Source: Endozoicomonas_A sp049275935
GTDB lineage: Bacteria; Pseudomonadota; Gammaproteobacteria; Pseudomonadales; Endozoicomonadaceae
Direction of reading: 5' to 3'
DNA length: 64,000 bases
NCBI RefSeq assembly: GCF_049275935.1
Contig: NZ_CP184830.1
Coordinates: 4,898,001-4,962,000, forward strand
The notes beneath the pieces are model-generated. The model did no database searches. It saw only the letters and a program-made list of their open reading frames with translations, and was not told the origin of the DNA. Every line of letters starts with the position of its first letter. Position 1 is the stretch's first letter. The position numbers and the translations under genes are program-made. This document shows positions 1 through 8,416 of this stretch, in pieces.

Positions 1-115
1 GGATGAAAATTCGGTTTTGTGAGGAGAATAGCGAGCTATTTGACGAACAAAAGCGGATTTTCAGACCAATTTGCTGCCGCCGCAGTAGGGCAGTCTATTC
101 TCGGTCAGGCTCCTA
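1..115 (-). repeat. MITE-like element family 1, truncated by window edge
   Basis: This is the inverted counterpart of the 165-bp elements at 13398-13562 and 22086-22250. It ends at 115 with the same terminal repeat (reverse complement TAGGAGCCTGACCGAGAA) and contains the same interior, including the AATAGCTCGCTATT-type palindrome. The left part lies outside the window. It sits 29 bp past the stop codon of the channel gene. No coding capacity is seen. Confidence 0.85.
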
Positions 116-144
116 GGCTAAACAGTCTGGCAGAGACCCGATGA

Positions 145-951
145 TTAGCTTTTCTTTTGCAGGAGGCATTTGATTTCGGTCAGCTGTTGCTGCAAATCTT
201 CAAGGTTGGGTTGACCCTCATTCTTAATAGCTTCTTCTTCACTGCGCACCTTTTGACGCTCTTCCTCCAGAACGTTGACGACAATACCAATGATCATGTT
301 CAGAAAGGCGAAGGTCGTGAAGAAAATAAAACTGAGATAGTAGGCCCAGCTCAGTGGGTAGACAGCCATGGTTTCATACATGACATCGGTCCAGTCTTCG
401 AAAGTCATGACCCTGAACAGGGTCAGCATACTGATGGAGATATTACCCCAGAGTTCAGGATTGATATTCAGGAAGAAGGTGCTGCCAACAGCGGCGTAGA
501 TATAAAAAATGATGAACATCAGCAACATGACATAACCCAGTTGTGGCAGAGCTTTCAGCAGTGAGTTCAGTAGCAGTCGAAGCTCGGGGATGACAGATAT
601 CATCCGCAGTACCCGGAAAATTCTGATTAATCGACCCACAAGAGCCATCTCGGTATCGCTGACCGGGATCAGGCTGACGATCACAATCAGGGTGTCAAAG
701 AGATTCCAGCCGGACTTGAAGAAATTCTTTTTGTTCTCTTCGCCAAAAAAGCGGATCAGTATTTCCACCAGAAAAAAGAGTGTAATACCGACGTCCAGCA
801 CGCTGATAGTGCCTTCAAGGTACGGTGGCAGCTTATAAGTCTTCGCGCCAATGACCAGGGCAGAGAAGATGATGATACTAACGACAAAGAGCTCAAATAT
901 CTTGTTGGAGCGTATGGCGTTGAAGCGAGCCTGTAAATCGCTGTTTTTCAT
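145..951 (-). CDS. Single-domain voltage-gated cation channel (NaChBac/NavAb family) with an acidic, calcium-type selectivity filter
   Basis: 268 residues, the usual size of bacterial one-domain voltage-gated sodium channels, which work as homotetramers in the inner membrane. S1-S3 span about residues 19-95. S4 carries arginines every third residue (R107, R110, R113, R116). The S5-pore-S6 module follows at about 136-228, and a charged C-terminal helix (229-266) fits the four-helix coiled coil of the family. The filter reads T-F-E-D-W-T-D at residues 183-189, where sodium-selective relatives typically have TLESWSM or LESWAS. The extra aspartates at filter positions 4 and 7 match those engineered into NavAb to make it calcium selective. 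Ion selectivity is therefore inferred, not shown. No clear Shine-Dalgarno sequence precedes the ATG. The gene stands alone. Confidence 0.9.
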   Translation of the reverse strand: MKNSDLQARFNAIRSNKIFELFVVSIIIFSALVIGAKTYKLPPYLEGTISVLDVGITLFFLVEILIRFFGEENKKNFFKSGWNLFDTLIVIVSLIPVSDTEMALVGRLIRIFRVLRMISVIPELRLLLNSLLKALPQLGYVMLLMFIIFYIYAAVGSTFFLNINPELWGNISISMLTLFRVMTFEDWTDVMYETMAVYPLSWAYYLSFIFFTTFAFLNMIIGIVVNVLEEERQKVRSEEEAIKNEGQPNLEDLQQQLTEIKCLLQKKS

Positions 952-1051
952 GGTTTGGTTACGATTAAAAAGGGCGGGTTGACTGCCCCGGATGCGACTG
1001 CACCGGGCTATGTTTTAATTTTAAGGCAGTTATTCTACCGTGAATAACATT

Positions 1052-1081
1052 GCCTCCCCAAGAGGGAGGCAAGTATTTTTT
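1052..1081 (+). terminator. Hairpin with trailing T tract
   Basis: GCCTCCC (1052-1058) pairs with GGGAGGC (1064-1070) around a 5-base loop, followed by AAGTATTTTTT. The T tract lies on the plus strand, yet both flanking genes are read from the minus strand, so its use is unclear. It may still end stray plus-strand transcripts or act as a stem at the 3' end of codA mRNA. Confidence 0.45.
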
Positions 1082-1134
1082 CAGCAGGCAGATTCTAAGT
1101 ATCTGCTTCTCCTGGTGTCTATCAGATAAAAAGC

Positions 1135-2418
1135 TTATTGAGGGCAGAAAGAATAATCGATAGGGCCAGACAGCGAGTGATTAGCCCTGATGCACGACTC
1201 TGCGGGTCTGGTTTCTGCAATCAGCTGGCCGTTGCGGAAAGAGTGGGTTACCACTGACTGACGTCTGATGGCATCAAAGACGGTCTCGGAGTCCAAAACA
1301 ATCAGGTTGCCGGGTTTCCCTTCTTCAATCCCGTATTGGTCGTGAATATTCAGGCATTTCGCACTGTTAGTGGTAATCAGGTCGATGCCCTGATTTATCT
1401 GATCCAGCCCTGTCATTTGACAGCCCACCAGACCTGTAAACAACACTTGTAGCATATTACAGCCCTGCATCGGGAACCATTGGTCAACAATGTCGTCCTG
1501 ACCAAAGCAAGCATTTACACCGGCCTCAAGCAGTTCTGGTATACGAGTAATACCACGGCGTTTCGGGTAAGAATCCATTCGCCCCTGAAGGTTCAGGTTG
1601 GTTACCGGGTTGGCGATAAAGTGTATGCCTGACCGTTTCAGCAGCCGCATCAGCTTCACGACATAGGCGTTGTTATAGGAATGCATGGCAGTAGTATGAC
1701 TGGCAGTCACACGCTGACCCATGTTGCGTTCCAGAGCCAGACAGGCAACAGTCTCGACAAATCGGGATTGTTCATCGTCTATCTCATCGCAGTGAATGTC
1801 GATCAGGCTGTCGTATTTTTCGGCAAGGTCAAAGGCGGTATTGAGAGAGTCCAGAGCATATTCACGGGTGTATTCAAAATGGGGAATAGCGCCGACGGCA
1901 TCACAGCCAAGTCTCATGGCTTCTTCGAGAAGCTCTGCACCTTTAGGGAAAGATGGGATGCCTTCCTGCGGAAAGGCGACCAGCTGGATATCAATCAGAT
2001 CTTTAACTTCTTCTTTCAGCTCAAGCAGAGCATGAACTGCGGTAAGACCCGGATCGGTAGTGTCGACATGACTGCGAACATGCTGCACGCCCTGACCTAT
2101 ATACCAGGCAAGTGCTTTTCTGGCTCGTTGCCTGACGTCGTCGTGAGTCAGGTTTTTCTTGCGCTCAGACCAGTTTTGAATCCCTTCAAAGAGGGTGCCT
2201 GTGCGATTCCAGACGGGTTCACCTGCCGTTAGACAGGTATCCAGATGGACATGAGGATCAATGAAGGGAGGGAGTGCCAGCTTACCCCCGGCGTCAAGGC
2301 TATCAGTGTCAGGCTGGCGTTGAGTACCGGCGGGAGTAACGCTCAGGATCATGCCCTGATTAAAAAGGATATCAAACAGGCCTTCCTGTTGATGTAGACG
2401 CACATTTTCAAGACGCAT
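1135..2418 (-). CDS. codA: Cytosine deaminase
   Basis: Hydrolyses cytosine to uracil and ammonia in the cytoplasm (pyrimidine salvage); amidohydrolase superfamily, metal dependent. With the ATG at 2418, preceded by TGAGGT about 7 bases upstream, the product is 427 residues, the same length as E. coli CodA. A longer in-frame start at 2475 would add 19 residues with no homology and is not preferred. Metal and catalytic motifs are in order: HVHLDT near the N-terminus, HCDEIDD, SHTTAM and GQDDIVDQW. The last replaces the His of the E. coli GHDD motif by Gln but keeps both Asp residues. The C-terminal part matches the CodA pattern (NMLQVL, QIN-G--LIT). The codB permease that often accompanies codA is not next to it. 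Some relatives deaminate other pyrimidine analogues, so the exact substrate is inferred. Confidence 0.9.
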   Translation of the reverse strand: MRLENVRLHQQEGLFDILFNQGMILSVTPAGTQRQPDTDSLDAGGKLALPPFIDPHVHLDTCLTAGEPVWNRTGTLFEGIQNWSERKKNLTHDDVRQRARKALAWYIGQGVQHVRSHVDTTDPGLTAVHALLELKEEVKDLIDIQLVAFPQEGIPSFPKGAELLEEAMRLGCDAVGAIPHFEYTREYALDSLNTAFDLAEKYDSLIDIHCDEIDDEQSRFVETVACLALERNMGQRVTASHTTAMHSYNNAYVVKLMRLLKRSGIHFIANPVTNLNLQGRMDSYPKRRGITRIPELLEAGVNACFGQDDIVDQWFPMQGCNMLQVLFTGLVGCQMTGLDQINQGIDLITTNSAKCLNIHDQYGIEEGKPGNLIVLDSETVFDAIRRQSVVTHSFRNGQLIAETRPAESCIRANHSLSGPIDYSFCPQ

Positions 2419-2647
2419 GATATACCTCAGCCCGCTTTTGCCGGAATAGGGCGGTTTTTTAGAATAAAGCATCACATATAAAGGCGAAATGCACCATTAC
2501 CTCCAAGTCGGGCTAATGGTACAACAGTTTCCAGATAGAAAAAGAGTGGCCCGATCCCATTCATTCGTCAAAACAGGAACCACTGCGAAAACTTGAGAAA
2601 GTAGCAACCCAAGTGACCCAAGGGAATTTCACAGTGATTTCTTTTAA

Positions 2648-3058
2648 TTAGCCGTAACGAGCGTCAACTCTGGGTGAGTTGATTGAATGTTCTGGCCAAC
2701 TCAATCTCTGCTGCCTAGATAGAGTGAACTCGAAGTAGATTGGCTGATGAAGCAACAAATCTAGAAAGTTCAATGGCATGGCAGGCACTGGTTGTACTTC
2801 CCTTCCCCTGAGACTGGTTCTGCACATAGGGCAGATATTATTGTCCGATAGCCACCTCGCCAGGCAGTCTTCGTGAAACATATGGCGGCAATCTTCGAGA
2901 ACCTTGACTTCCCTTCCGGCAAAGGATTCGAGACAAACAGGGCAATTGTCGGTGGGCTCTTGATAAGGTGCTGACGGACTTGGTGTGCCGGGTGGTGTGC
3001 CGGGTGGTGTGCCGGGTGGTGTGCCGGGTGGTGTGCCGGGTGGTCTGGTTCCGTTCAT
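2648..3058 (-). CDS. Small RING-H2 finger protein with PGTP repeat tract
   Basis: 136 residues. A complete RING-H2 cross-brace set is visible: C39-x2-C42-x14-C57-x-H59-x2-H62-x2-C65-x10-C76-x2-C79, with the usual Leu/Trp positions (LARWL) between ligands 6 and 7. RING-H2 domains are mostly eukaryotic ubiquitin E3 ligases. In bacteria they are rare and usually belong to effectors that act in host cells, so an E3-like effector role is inferred. The N-terminus is a low-complexity run of five PPGT units encoded by a perfect 12-bp repeat. No signal peptide or membrane segment is seen, and the C-terminal ~50 residues are unrecognised. The ATG at 3058 has an AGGAG about 10 bases upstream. The next gene on the same strand (4106-6394) also carries a RING-H2 domain, with a MITE between them. 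Confidence 0.8.
   Translation of the reverse strand: MNGTRPPGTPPGTPPGTPPGTPPGTPSPSAPYQEPTDNCPVCLESFAGREVKVLEDCRHMFHEDCLARWLSDNNICPMCRTSLRGREVQPVPAMPLNFLDLLLHQPIYFEFTLSRQQRLSWPEHSINSPRVDARYG
2982..3041 (-). repeat. 12-bp tandem repeat, five units
   Basis: Five perfect copies of GGTGTGCCGGGT (plus-strand reading) encode the Pro-Pro-Gly-Thr run of the small RING protein. The unit length is a multiple of three, so copy-number change would alter the linker length and keep the frame. Confidence 0.9.
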
Positions 3059-3137
3059 ATCTCATACTCCTGTCTCTGATTTTTCAAATGGCTTATAGTT
3101 TTAGATCATTGTCTATGCATTTAGTTCCCTGTGCATA

Positions 3138-3302
3138 TAAGTACCTAACCAGTTGGTTTCGCATATTCTGGACGGCGGCTTTTTCCACCCTTCTGCGTTC
3201 CAACTCTGGTTGCGTAGCTACGGCTACGCGCCCGTCGTTGCGCCTTGAAGGATGAAAAAATCCACTCGCCAGAATATGCGAAACCAACTGGCCAGGTACT
3301 TA
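3138..3302 (+). repeat. MITE-like element family 2, complete copy
   Basis: 165 bp. It begins TAAGTACC and ends GGTACTTA, with terminal inverted repeats of roughly 34 bp containing GGTTTCGCATATTCTGG and its complement, and a central GCGTAGC-TAC-GGCTACGC palindrome. A near-identical copy, also 165 bp, is at 28805-28969. TA at both ends suggests target-site TA duplication as made by IS630/Tc1-mariner-type transposases (inference). No protein is encoded. Nothing further is seen between 3303 and 3516. Confidence 0.88.
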
Positions 3303-3516
3303 GAAAAGCTCTTATGCTGAGAAGGTTCTAAGCAACAGACAGAGAATGTTTTTAACGCCCCGTTTTCACTGTTTAATATTTAGTCAGCCAGTAAATAAAG
3401 CACTACCAGCCCACATCAGGAGAGGCAACAAGTAATACTTTGATCTAATTGTGAGATCTGAACCAAATTCCTATTGTTAAAGTATCGAAGCTAAGTCTTA
3501 TGACAAGGATGTTAGT

Positions 3517-3879
3517 ATGATCTTGGAAAAACTTTGCGGTCAAAACTGGCCTGCCCATTTAAGAACAAACTCGGGCTGTCAGGTTAATGGCATTGCCCAG
3601 GGTGACTCAGGAAGATTCCGGGTCCGAGAGGTAAGGAGTTGTCAAGTTGAAGAGAATTTGATGCCAAAGGGCGTCTCTGACATAACATTCCGGTCCGCCA
3701 CCAGAGGTTTGGTGAATATTTCTAAAAGCCTTGCTGCAGCCGCTAATTCTTGTGGAAAATTACCTGACCGAAAGGTAAAAGTAGCGGCATTAGCTGCTGA
3801 ATTCACTATTAAGTTGACAATGAAGCTGGTCGTGAAACCACAAATTACTTCTTATTTAAAAACAGCCGTCAAACCATGA
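3517..3879 (+). CDS. Hypothetical protein
   Basis: 120 residues, not recognised. The ATG is preceded by AAGGA at a workable distance, which favours real translation. The protein is basic, especially toward the C-terminus (several Lys in VKVAALAAEFTIKLTMKLVV), with a possible amphipathic helix at about residues 70-105. No domain, signal peptide or metal motif is seen. Its last 24 bases overlap the end of the decayed repeat on the opposite strand. It could be a chance reading frame. Confidence 0.4.
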   Translation: MILEKLCGQNWPAHLRTNSGCQVNGIAQGDSGRFRVREVRSCQVEENLMPKGVSDITFRSATRGLVNISKSLAAAANSCGKLPDRKVKVAALAAEFTIKLTMKLVVKPQITSYLKTAVKP

Positions 3880-4180
3880 TAACAAGGTCATTGACCATCG
3901 GACTTGAAAGTGCTTTAAACGCTCTCCACCAGCTTTTGCCAAGGTGGTTGTCTGTTGCTCGAAGCGATGGCTATCTTCAGGGAAGCACTTGACTGACGAC
4001 TTACGACGGTATTTATCAACCAGCGGCCTAAGTTCCCGTGCTTGCTCAGCAATGACCGGATCATTACCAGGTTCCGCACTGGTCAACCTTGCATAGATAG
4101 GGTTGTCATCTTCTGGTCAGGTTCCCCTCCCTGCCTGCACTTGTGACACCGGATACTTCACGGTGTAAAAAACTAACGTA
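3856..4180 (-). pseudogene. Decayed C-terminal repeat unit of the large RING-H2 protein
   Basis: Below the stop of the 762-residue protein the 52-residue repeat continues in another frame: a WPED unit whose Trp codon is now TGA, followed by a recognisable NDPVIAEQARELRPLV segment and about 45 further residues. Alignment of the DNA with the upstream units shows one extra base in an A6 run at 4167-4172 (T6 on the coding strand), which moves the gene into the frame that stops at 4106. One frameshift and one nonsense change therefore separate this piece from the intact gene. Confidence 0.75.
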
Positions 4181-5260
4181 TGGCCTGAGTGCCTGTGCCT
4201 GCTCAGCAATGGCCGGATCATTGTCTCGTTCTGCACTACTCAACCTTACATAAATAGGGTTGTCATCTTCAGGCCATGTTCCTTTCCTTGCCAGCACTTG
4301 TGTCACCAGATGCTGCACAGAGTACAAATTAACCGATGGCCTGAGTGCCTGTGCCTGCTCAGCAATGGCAGGATCATTGCTATGTTCTGCACTACTCAAC
4401 CTTACATAGATAGGCTTGTCATCTTCAGGCCAGGTTCCTCTCCCATCCTGCATTTGTGACACCAGATGCTGCACAGAGTACAAATTAACCAATGTCCTGA
4501 GTGCCTGTGCCTGCTCAGCAATGGCAGGATCATTGCTGCGTTCTGCACTTCTCAACCTTGCATAGATAGTGTTGTCATCTTCAGGCCAGTTTCCTCTCCC
4601 ATCCTGCATTTGTGACACCAGATGCTGCACAGAGTACAAATTAACCAATGGCCTGAGTACCTGTGCCTGCTCAGCAATGGCTGGATTATTGCTGCGTACT
4701 GCACTTTTCAACCTTGCATGGATATGTTTGTTATCTTCAGGCCAGGTTCGTCTTCCTGCCAGCATTTCTGACACCAGATGCTGCACAGAGTACAAATTAA
4801 CCAATGGCCTGAGTGCCTGTGCCTGCTCAGCAATGGCCGGATCATTGCTGCGTTCTGCACCTCTCAACCTTATATAGATATATTCGTCATCTTCAGGCCA
4901 GGTTCCTCTCCCATCCTGCATTTGTGACACCAGATGCTGCACAGAGTGCAAATTAACCATTGGCCTGAGTGCCTGTGCCTGCAAAGCAATAGCCGGATCA
5001 TTGCGACGTTCTGCACTACCCAACCTTAAATAGATATATTCGTCATCTTCAGGCCAGGTTCCTCTACCTGCCCGCAGTTGTGACATCAGATGCTGCACAG
5101 AGTAAAAATTAACCAATGGCCTAAGTGCTCGTGCCTGCTCAGTAATGGCCGGATCATTGCTACGTATTGCAGTGCTCAACCTTGCATAGGTACACTCTTC
5201 ATCTTCAGGCCAGGTTCTTCTCCCTGCCTGCATTTCCGTTACAATTTGAGCAACCTCTTG
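4100..5260 (-). repeat. 156-bp tandem repeats coding for the 52-residue units
   Basis: Seven in-frame units plus one decayed unit, each 156 bp. For example GTGCCTGTGCCT recurs at 4189 and 4345. Units are very similar in the LVNLYSVQHLVSQM part and vary around the residues after WPED, as expected of a repeat array that expands by unequal crossover. Confidence 0.85.
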
Positions 5261-6394
5261 GAGTGCGATACGAGCAAAGCTGACTAGTCTCTCTTGGTTG
5301 ACAGTGTTTTCTTTATGGATCAAAAAACCATGTAAAGCGCCCTGATCATGTCGACATTCCGGGCAGGAATTAACTGTTCGCTCATCAATTTCTGTCGTTA
5401 ACCACAGTTTCAGACAGTCTATATGAAACAAATGCGAACATGACGTTTTCACTACGTCGTCAGATTCCTCAAAATTAGTCAGACATATGCTGCAAGTTCT
5501 TCCAACATATTCAACCCCTTGCGCTTCTTCAAAGCTGTTTGACGCAGACTTTGGTAGTATAAATACGGGATACAACATAACTGTCTCTGACTGATGTATC
5601 TGCGAATAGCCGGACAAACCTTTCCCTGGAAGTTGAGCAAGCAGTTCTGAGGCATCTAACGGCATTTGGCGGAATAAGGATTTATTGTGTGCCTTTTTAA
5701 TTCCATCCAAAGCCGCAGATAAATCTGCTGCCCTGACGAATTGTCGGGATTTACCGGAAGTGGTGGGATACCCATTATGAAGCCATTGTTTCAGCCACTG
5801 GCTGATCCGGGCCAAAGCTAATAGGTAGTCAAACTGCCAGTCGGGCAGATTAAAAAATCCCTTGGCAGGAATACCCGGCATAAAAGGAGGAGAAGGCGGT
5901 GGTGGGTCAAATGGAAAGCCTCCCCCTGATAATCGCAAGTTGGGTTCAGGTATTAATGCGGGCCATTCTGGCAATGCGAAGCTCATGCCGTTTTTCTCTG
6001 CTTCCTCAGAAACCTTACCTGTAGCCAGGTCACCCTCGTCACTGTCAGTTCTATCCAGTTGCAATGCAGGGCTGATGCACAAGAAGTTTCCTTGTTCCGT
6101 TGAGGGAGTTTCAATGTTATCGCGATTGAGTAGATAACAGTTGAATGAAACTTCGTCTATTGGCACCCTGCCAATGTGGGTAGCATTTGCAGCGACCAGC
6201 ATTTCTTCAAACAAGGCCAGAGAGTCTTCAGGCACAAAGAAGACAAAATTTGTTATCAGATAAGCCTCCTGGTCAAGCGCCCTGTTTGTGACGATGAGCA
6301 GACGTCCTTGAAAACGGCTATCACCAAATCCGCTGACTGCCAAAGAGATCAAGAGCGTCCCGATTATAAGAAAGATCACTGTTTTAATTTGCAC
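4106..6394 (-). CDS. Secreted RING-H2 protein with 52-residue tandem repeats
   Basis: 762 residues from a GTG start. Residues 1-21 form a hydrophobic signal peptide or anchor. A proline-rich stretch (about 158-172) precedes an unrecognised region. The RING-H2 domain has all eight ligands: C301-x2-C304-x14-C319-x-H321-x2-H324-x2-C327-x16-C344-x2-C347. After it come seven repeats of 52 residues, marked by a Trp-Pro-Glu-Asp motif at W395 and then every 52 residues to W707, each followed by a helical NDPAIAEQAQALRP segment and LVNLYSVQHLVSQM. The pattern suggests an alpha-helical repeat scaffold. An exported, E3-ligase-like effector with a binding solenoid is inferred. The true C-terminus was probably longer: a frameshift at 4167-4172 ends the frame early. 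The GTG has GGAAG only about 13 bases upstream, so the start is uncertain. Confidence 0.75.
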   Translation of the reverse strand: MQIKTVIFLIIGTLLISLAVSGFGDSRFQGRLLIVTNRALDQEAYLITNFVFFVPEDSLALFEEMLVAANATHIGRVPIDEVSFNCYLLNRDNIETPSTEQGNFLCISPALQLDRTDSDEGDLATGKVSEEAEKNGMSFALPEWPALIPEPNLRLSGGGFPFDPPPPSPPFMPGIPAKGFFNLPDWQFDYLLALARISQWLKQWLHNGYPTTSGKSRQFVRAADLSAALDGIKKAHNKSLFRQMPLDASELLAQLPGKGLSGYSQIHQSETVMLYPVFILPKSASNSFEEAQGVEYVGRTCSICLTNFEESDDVVKTSCSHLFHIDCLKLWLTTEIDERTVNSCPECRHDQGALHGFLIHKENTVNQERLVSFARIALQEVAQIVTEMQAGRRTWPEDEECTYARLSTAIRSNDPAITEQARALRPLVNFYSVQHLMSQLRAGRGTWPEDDEYIYLRLGSAERRNDPAIALQAQALRPMVNLHSVQHLVSQMQDGRGTWPEDDEYIYIRLRGAERSNDPAIAEQAQALRPLVNLYSVQHLVSEMLAGRRTWPEDNKHIHARLKSAVRSNNPAIAEQAQVLRPLVNLYSVQHLVSQMQDGRGNWPEDDNTIYARLRSAERSNDPAIAEQAQALRTLVNLYSVQHLVSQMQDGRGTWPEDDKPIYVRLSSAEHSNDPAIAEQAQALRPSVNLYSVQHLVTQVLARKGTWPEDDNPIYVRLSSAERDNDPAIAEQAQALRPYVSFLHREVSGVTSAGREGNLTRR

Positions 6395-6667
6395 TCAAAT
6401 TTCCATCTTCCTTTAGTCAGGGCTGAGTGTAGCTCAGATTGCGGGCAGGCTAGCCTGACAGTTTCGACCATACTCATCGCAATACCTTGCCATCTCCCGG
6501 GAAAAAAACAAAAACCAGTATGAGTAAACCTGCTGTCTGGATCGAAACAGAGTGCTGGTTGACTTCAGTCATTACCGATAACTCAAAGTATCCAGACCCT
6601 ATAGACCTGAGGGCTGACAGGGTTCATGCTATTGCCCAACGCAAGCAATTCAAAGGACACAAGAGCG

Positions 6668-7579
6668 ATGACAAAAAGAGTAGCTCTGGTCTTGGGCAGT
6701 GGTGGTGCCCGGGGTTATGCCCATGTCGGGGTCATTCGGGAGCTGGAGGCCAGAGGGTACAAAATTACGGCTATAGCCGGTTCTTCCATGGGCTCACTGA
6801 TCGGTGGTCTATGGGCTACGGGTAAACTGAATGAGTACTGTCAATGGGCCGAGACCCTTGATTCGTTCGAGATTATCCGTTTGCTGGATATTTCTTTGGG
6901 GCGTCCGGGCGTCATCAAGGGTGACCGTCTTTTTGAACGCATGCGCGATATTATTGGTGACTGTCGTATAGAAGATCTGCCGATTCCTTATACAGCGGTG
7001 GCTACCAGTTTGACTTATCGCAAGGAAATCTGGTTCCAGCGTGGTGATCTGGTGACGGCTATTCGTGCTTCCAGTGCCATTCCTTCTTTGTTCAGTCCGG
7101 TAGAAATACATGGTCAGGTGCTGGTAGACGGCGGTGTGCTTAATCCTTTGCCAATGGCACCTGCAGGGTCCGCTCTGGCCGATATGGTGGTGGCTGTTGA
7201 TCTGTTGGGCAAACCTTTTCAGAAAAATGACGGGGCTGAAGAGAGAGAGAAGGAGAAAAAATCCATTTTTGACGGGCTTATTGACAAGTTTGTAGGTGTC
7301 AATGAGAGTAAAAAGTCTCAGGATGAACTCAGTGCTTCCATGAGCCTGATGGAAATTTCCAACCAATCCATGGAAGTGATGCAGGAGTCACTTTCCCGAT
7401 ATAAAATGGCGGGCTATCAGCCAGATGTCCTGGTCAATGTGCCTCGAAACATCTGTCAGTTCTACGAATTCCATCGCTTTAACGAGATCGCGGCTGTGGG
7501 CAGACAATTGGCTATTGATGCCCTGGATCAATGGGAATCCCGTCACCAGGAGGAGTCTGCCATTCTCCTGGAAGCATAA
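6668..7579 (+). CDS. rssA: Patatin-like phospholipase/acylhydrolase of the RssA family
   Basis: 303 residues from the ATG at 6668, close to E. coli RssA (301). The longer reading from 6626 adds 14 residues not found in the family. The patatin signature is complete: the glycine-rich oxyanion segment GSGGARG near the N-terminus, the nucleophile elbow G-S-S-M-G about 35 residues later, and the catalytic Asp in VDGGVLNPLP. Such proteins cleave acyl esters of lipids in the cytoplasm; the substrate is unknown. A charged insertion (about residues 195-220, rich in Glu and Lys) follows the catalytic Asp. The gene is convergent with the Smr gene. The 273 bp upstream of it hold no supported gene. Confidence 0.85.
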   Translation: MTKRVALVLGSGGARGYAHVGVIRELEARGYKITAIAGSSMGSLIGGLWATGKLNEYCQWAETLDSFEIIRLLDISLGRPGVIKGDRLFERMRDIIGDCRIEDLPIPYTAVATSLTYRKEIWFQRGDLVTAIRASSAIPSLFSPVEIHGQVLVDGGVLNPLPMAPAGSALADMVVAVDLLGKPFQKNDGAEEREKEKKSIFDGLIDKFVGVNESKKSQDELSASMSLMEISNQSMEVMQESLSRYKMAGYQPDVLVNVPRNICQFYEFHRFNEIAAVGRQLAIDALDQWESRHQEESAILLEA

Positions 7580-7649
7580 GTTTCCTCTGTTTGAAAAAAA
7601 TCTCAACCTATTAGTGAGGCTGAGTGCTGAAGGTGTTTGTGAAGGGTTA

Positions 7650-8210
7650 TCAGGCTTTTCTCTTCAAAAGCACAAGAAGCGACCCGGTCCCGCCTTCTGA
7701 AGGGGGTGCTGAACAAAATGCCAGGACTTCCGGAAGCTGTCGCAGCCAGTGATTGACATGACTTTTCAGGGTGTTCTGGCGATTGGTACTGCGGTGTGAT
7801 TTGCCATGGATAATTCGAACGCATTGCATGCCTTCATTACGGCAGAACAATAGAAACTCTGAAATCAGCTCTCTGGCTTCCTCGATCCTGTAACCGTGGA
7901 GATCCAGTTGATACTGGATAGGCAGTAATCCCTGGCGTAACTGGCGCATACGGGTATGTTGAATGCCTGATCTGCTGTATACCAGTTTTTGCTCTGGTTC
8001 TATAGGTTCAACCCAGGCTTCCGAAAGAGCGGCTCCGCCCGGCTTGTCTTCCATCTGAGCAGACTGCCGACGAGCTCTGAGTGTACAGTCGGGCACTTTA
8101 GTCGCTGGTTTTTTGAGCTCAGCAGAGCGATTGGTTTTCTTCAATGGCCGCACGTCCATCATGGCTTCTTTGAACAGGCCTTCCTGATCGTCGTTATCGT
8201 TTTCGGTCAT
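7650..8210 (-). CDS. Smr-domain endonuclease-like protein
   Basis: 186 residues. The C-terminal half is an Smr (small MutS-related) domain with LDLHG, the HGK-containing loop RIIHGKSHR, and the closing GGTGSLLVLLK. The N-terminal half is charged and holds an LFKEAMMDVRPLK motif like that of SmrA/YdaL. Position favours SmrB instead: in E. coli smrB (yfcN) is divergent from prmB-aroC, exactly as here. SmrB cleaves mRNA at collided ribosomes, and Smr domains in general nick nucleic acid. I leave the symbol empty because sequence and context point to different subfamilies. The ATG at 8210 lies 206 bp from the prmB start. Confidence 0.85.
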   Translation of the reverse strand: MTENDNDDQEGLFKEAMMDVRPLKKTNRSAELKKPATKVPDCTLRARRQSAQMEDKPGGAALSEAWVEPIEPEQKLVYSRSGIQHTRMRQLRQGLLPIQYQLDLHGYRIEEARELISEFLLFCRNEGMQCVRIIHGKSHRSTNRQNTLKSHVNHWLRQLPEVLAFCSAPPSEGGTGSLLVLLKRKA

Positions 8211-8416
8211 GACTCTGCGCTCATTTTTAAACAGACTTAACAGGCTCCCGGTAGCCTGAAATAGAGGTATTCTAACCCTAATTGTGGTCTGACTAATACC
8301 GTGGCAGCTGTTCGGAGCCGTTTGCGGCGAAAAAGTGGTTCTTTGCCTGTGCCTGAATATGCTACCTTATGGCGGTTTTGCAGGGGAGATCCTGAAAGTG
8401 ACCCAGAGGAGAGAGA

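Noticed and set aside
3093..3287. Short frames inside the MITE family 2 copies (also 28812-29018)
   Set aside because: They lie wholly or mostly inside a non-coding 165-bp inverted-repeat element and arise from its palindromes.
4100..5260. CRISPR-like regular repeat
   Set aside because: The 156-bp units are in frame, code for a 52-residue protein repeat and have no unique spacers.
6487..6700. Plus-strand frame upstream of rssA (MSKPAVWIETECWL...)
   Set aside because: It runs through the rssA start in another frame, has no ribosome-binding site and resembles nothing known.
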